Of a DNA stretch of 64,000 bases, positions 62,547-64,000 are shown piece by piece (positions within the stretch are counted from its first letter, which is position 1; each line of letters begins with the position of its first letter). The notes under the pieces were generated by a model that searched no databases, was not told where the DNA came from, and saw nothing but the letters and a program-made list of their open reading frames with translations. The DNA is from Pseudoalteromonas rubra (GTDB taxonomy: Bacteria > Pseudomonadota > Gammaproteobacteria > Enterobacterales > Alteromonadaceae): positions 3,008,501-3,072,500 of the forward strand of contig NZ_CP045429.1 of NCBI RefSeq assembly GCF_005886805.2. Reading direction: 5' to 3'. The position numbers and the translations under genes are program-made.

Positions 62547-64000
62547 TTACTTACCTACTTTAAGAATCGCGAGGAAAGCATCCTGTGGCACTTCAACATT
62601 GCCCAGCTGCTTCATGCGTTTCTTACCTTCTTTTTGCTTTTGCAGTAGTTTCTTCTTACGACTGACATCACCACCATAACACTTCGCGATGACGTTTTTA
62701 CGTAACTGTTTCACAGTGGTTCGTGCAATCACATGGTTGCCGATTGCAGCCTGGATAGCAATATCAAACATCTGACGCGGGATCAGCTCACGCAATGCGT
62801 CTGCCAATTGGCGTCCACGACCTTGAGAATTCTCACGGTGTGCAATAATCGCCAGGGCATCAACCCGGTCACCGTTGATCAGAATGTCCACACGGACCAT
62901 GTCCGACGTCTGGAAACGCTTAAAGTTGTAGTCAAGAGAAGCAAACCCTCGGCTGGTCGACTTAAGCTTATCAAAGAAGTCCATGACCACTTCAGCCATT
63001 GGCAATTCATACGTCACGGCAACCTGCTTACCGTGGTAGCTCATTTTGGTCTGTACGCCACGCTTTTCAACACACAGAGTAATGACGTTACCCAAGTATT
63101 CCTGCGGCACCAGAATATTCGCTTCTACAATCGGCTCGCGAATTTCGATGATGTCATTCACCGGTGGCAAGTCTGATGGGTTATCAATCTGGATCACCCC
63201 ATCTTTCGTTTCCACTTCGTATACAACCGTTGGTGCCGTCGTGATGAGATCCATGTCATATTCACGTTCCAGACGTTCCTGAATAATCTCCATGTGAAGC
63301 ATGCCAAGGAAGCCACAACGGAAACCAAAACCCAGTGCAGTTGAGTTCTCAGGCTCGAAGAACAAAGATGCGTCATTCAGGCTCAACTTATTCAGTGCAT
63401 CACGGAAGTTTTCATAGTCATCAGACGAAATAGGGAACATACCCGCATAGACCTGAGGTTTAACCCGCTTAAAGCCAGGTAAACGCTCCTCAGCTGGTTC
63501 CTTAGTTAGGGTAATTGTATCCCCCACTGGAGCACCATGGATGTCTTTAATACCGGCAATCACAAAGCCTACTTCACCCGTTTTCAGGACACCCGTTTCT
63601 GTTTGTTTTGGTGTGAAAATACCGACTTTATCAGCAATGTGCGTCTGATCTGTCGACATAATCTTAATCTTGTCACCACGGCGTAACTCACCGTGCTTAA
63701 TACGTACCAATGACACAACGCCCTGGTAAGAGTCAAACCAGGAGTCGATGATCAATGCCTGGAGAGGTTGCTCTGGCTCACCCTCGGGTGGCGGCACGTC
63801 ACGTACGATCATTTCCAGTACCTCATCGATACCGATACCTGTTTTAGCACTACACTGTACTGCTTCAAGCGCTTCAATACCGACGATTTCTTCAATCTCT
63901 TCAGCAACGCGCAATGGATCAGCCTGCGGCAAGTCGATTTTATTCAACACCGGCAGCACTTCAAGGTCCATTTCAATCGCGGTATAACAGTTAGCCAAAG
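62547..64000 (-). CDS. lepA: Elongation factor 4 LepA (5' end cut by window)
   Basis: Ribosomal back-translocase GTPase, present as its C-terminal 484 residues; the N-terminal P-loop domain lies beyond the right edge of the window. The retained part begins inside the G domain with [23 protein letters not shown], whose NKID is the G4 motif, and includes [12 protein letters not shown] (G5), domain II and the unique C-terminal domain ([44 protein letters not shown]). It is upstream of lepB by 11 nt. Confidence 0.96.
   Translation of the reverse strand, partial: LANCYTAIEMDLEVLPVLNKIDLPQADPLRVAEEIEEIVGIEALEAVQCSAKTGIGIDEVLEMIVRDVPPPEGEPEQPLQALIIDSWFDSYQGVVSLVRIKHGELRRGDKIKIMSTDQTHIADKVGIFTPKQTETGVLKTGEVGFVIAGIKDIHGAPVGDTITLTKEPAEERLPGFKRVKPQVYAGMFPISSDDYENFRDALNKLSLNDASLFFEPENSTALGFGFRCGFLGMLHMEIIQERLEREYDMDLITTAPTVVYEVETKDGVIQIDNPSDLPPVNDIIEIREPIVEANILVPQEYLGNVITLCVEKRGVQTKMSYHGKQVAVTYELPMAEVVMDFFDKLKSTSRGFASLDYNFKRFQTSDMVRVDILINGDRVDALAIIAHRENSQGRGRQLADALRELIPRQMFDIAIQAAIGNHVIARTTVKQLRKNVIAKCYGGDVSRKKKLLQKQKEGKKRMKQLGNVEVPQDAFLAILKVGK

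Overview
The window is a chromosomal segment of a marine gammaproteobacterium, most likely Pseudoalteromonas or a close Alteromonadales relative. This rests on the housekeeping gene set (tol-pal, ruvCAB, aspS, gltBD, prkA-yeaH-spoVR, ilvY/ilvC, lepA-lepB-rnc-era-recO-pdxJ), a long class II IlvC, a DUF4856/imelysin/TonB-receptor cluster and moderate GC. No tRNA, rRNA, IS element, integrase, phage gene or CRISPR array was recognised. It reads as core genome with a few accessory islets. The last gene, lepA, is cut by the right edge.

Layout: 0.1-4.9 kb, tolQ-tolR-tolA-tolB-pal-cpoB on the minus strand. 4.9-5.9 kb, a gene-poor kilobase with a strong plus-strand promoter and terminator enclosing a probable ~180-nt RNA. 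5.9-9.9 kb, aspS and an SOS-type ruvC-ruvA-ruvB operon. 10.1-12.9 kb, accessory proteins (DUF72, GFA, two metallopeptidases). 13.0-14.7 kb, an HrcA-like repressor followed by grpE. 14.7-18.0 kb, nadK, an unknown membrane-anchored protein and recN with two LexA boxes. 18.1-24.0 kb, gltB-gltD with a long regulatory region carrying ARG-box-like sites. 24.5-25.8 kb, grxD and sodB, divergent around an IscR-like site. 26.2-30.9 kb, the prkA-yeaH-spoVR stress operon. 31.0-32.9 kb, a receiver-CheC protein and a diguanylate cyclase. 33.1-37.4 kb, a periplasmic Tpx, an ElaA-type acetyltransferase, a Spo0M-like protein, a CPA2 antiporter and a small unknown protein. 37.4-43.9 kb, a probable iron-uptake operon: DUF4856 lipoprotein, imelysin lipoprotein, FecA-like receptor, fatty-acid-hydroxylase-family membrane protein. 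44.3-47.5 kb, an orphan OmpR-type regulator, then ilvY/ilvC. 47.7-52.2 kb, a chemoreceptor, a transglutaminase-like/TPR lipoprotein, a secreted M28 peptidase and a GIY-YIG protein. 52.3-57.2 kb, bamE, an ankyrin membrane protein, a DUF2897 micro-protein, a YjiH transporter and bamC. 57.5-64.0 kb, gcvR-bcp, then the lepA-lepB-rnc-era-recO-pdxJ operon.

Themes: envelope integrity (Tol-Pal, BamC, BamE, LepB), DNA repair under SOS control (ruvCAB, recN, with recO nearby), protein and oxidative stress (HrcA-like/GrpE, SodB, Tpx, Bcp, GrxD, PrkA operon), nitrogen assimilation (GltBD) and iron acquisition. The items most worth following up are the orphan transcript at 5.5-5.7 kb, the DUF4856/imelysin/TonB/hydroxylase operon with its Fur-like site, the stacked operators upstream of gltB, the hrcA-like/nadK divergent operator and the transglutaminase-like TPR lipoprotein translationally coupled to an M28 peptidase.
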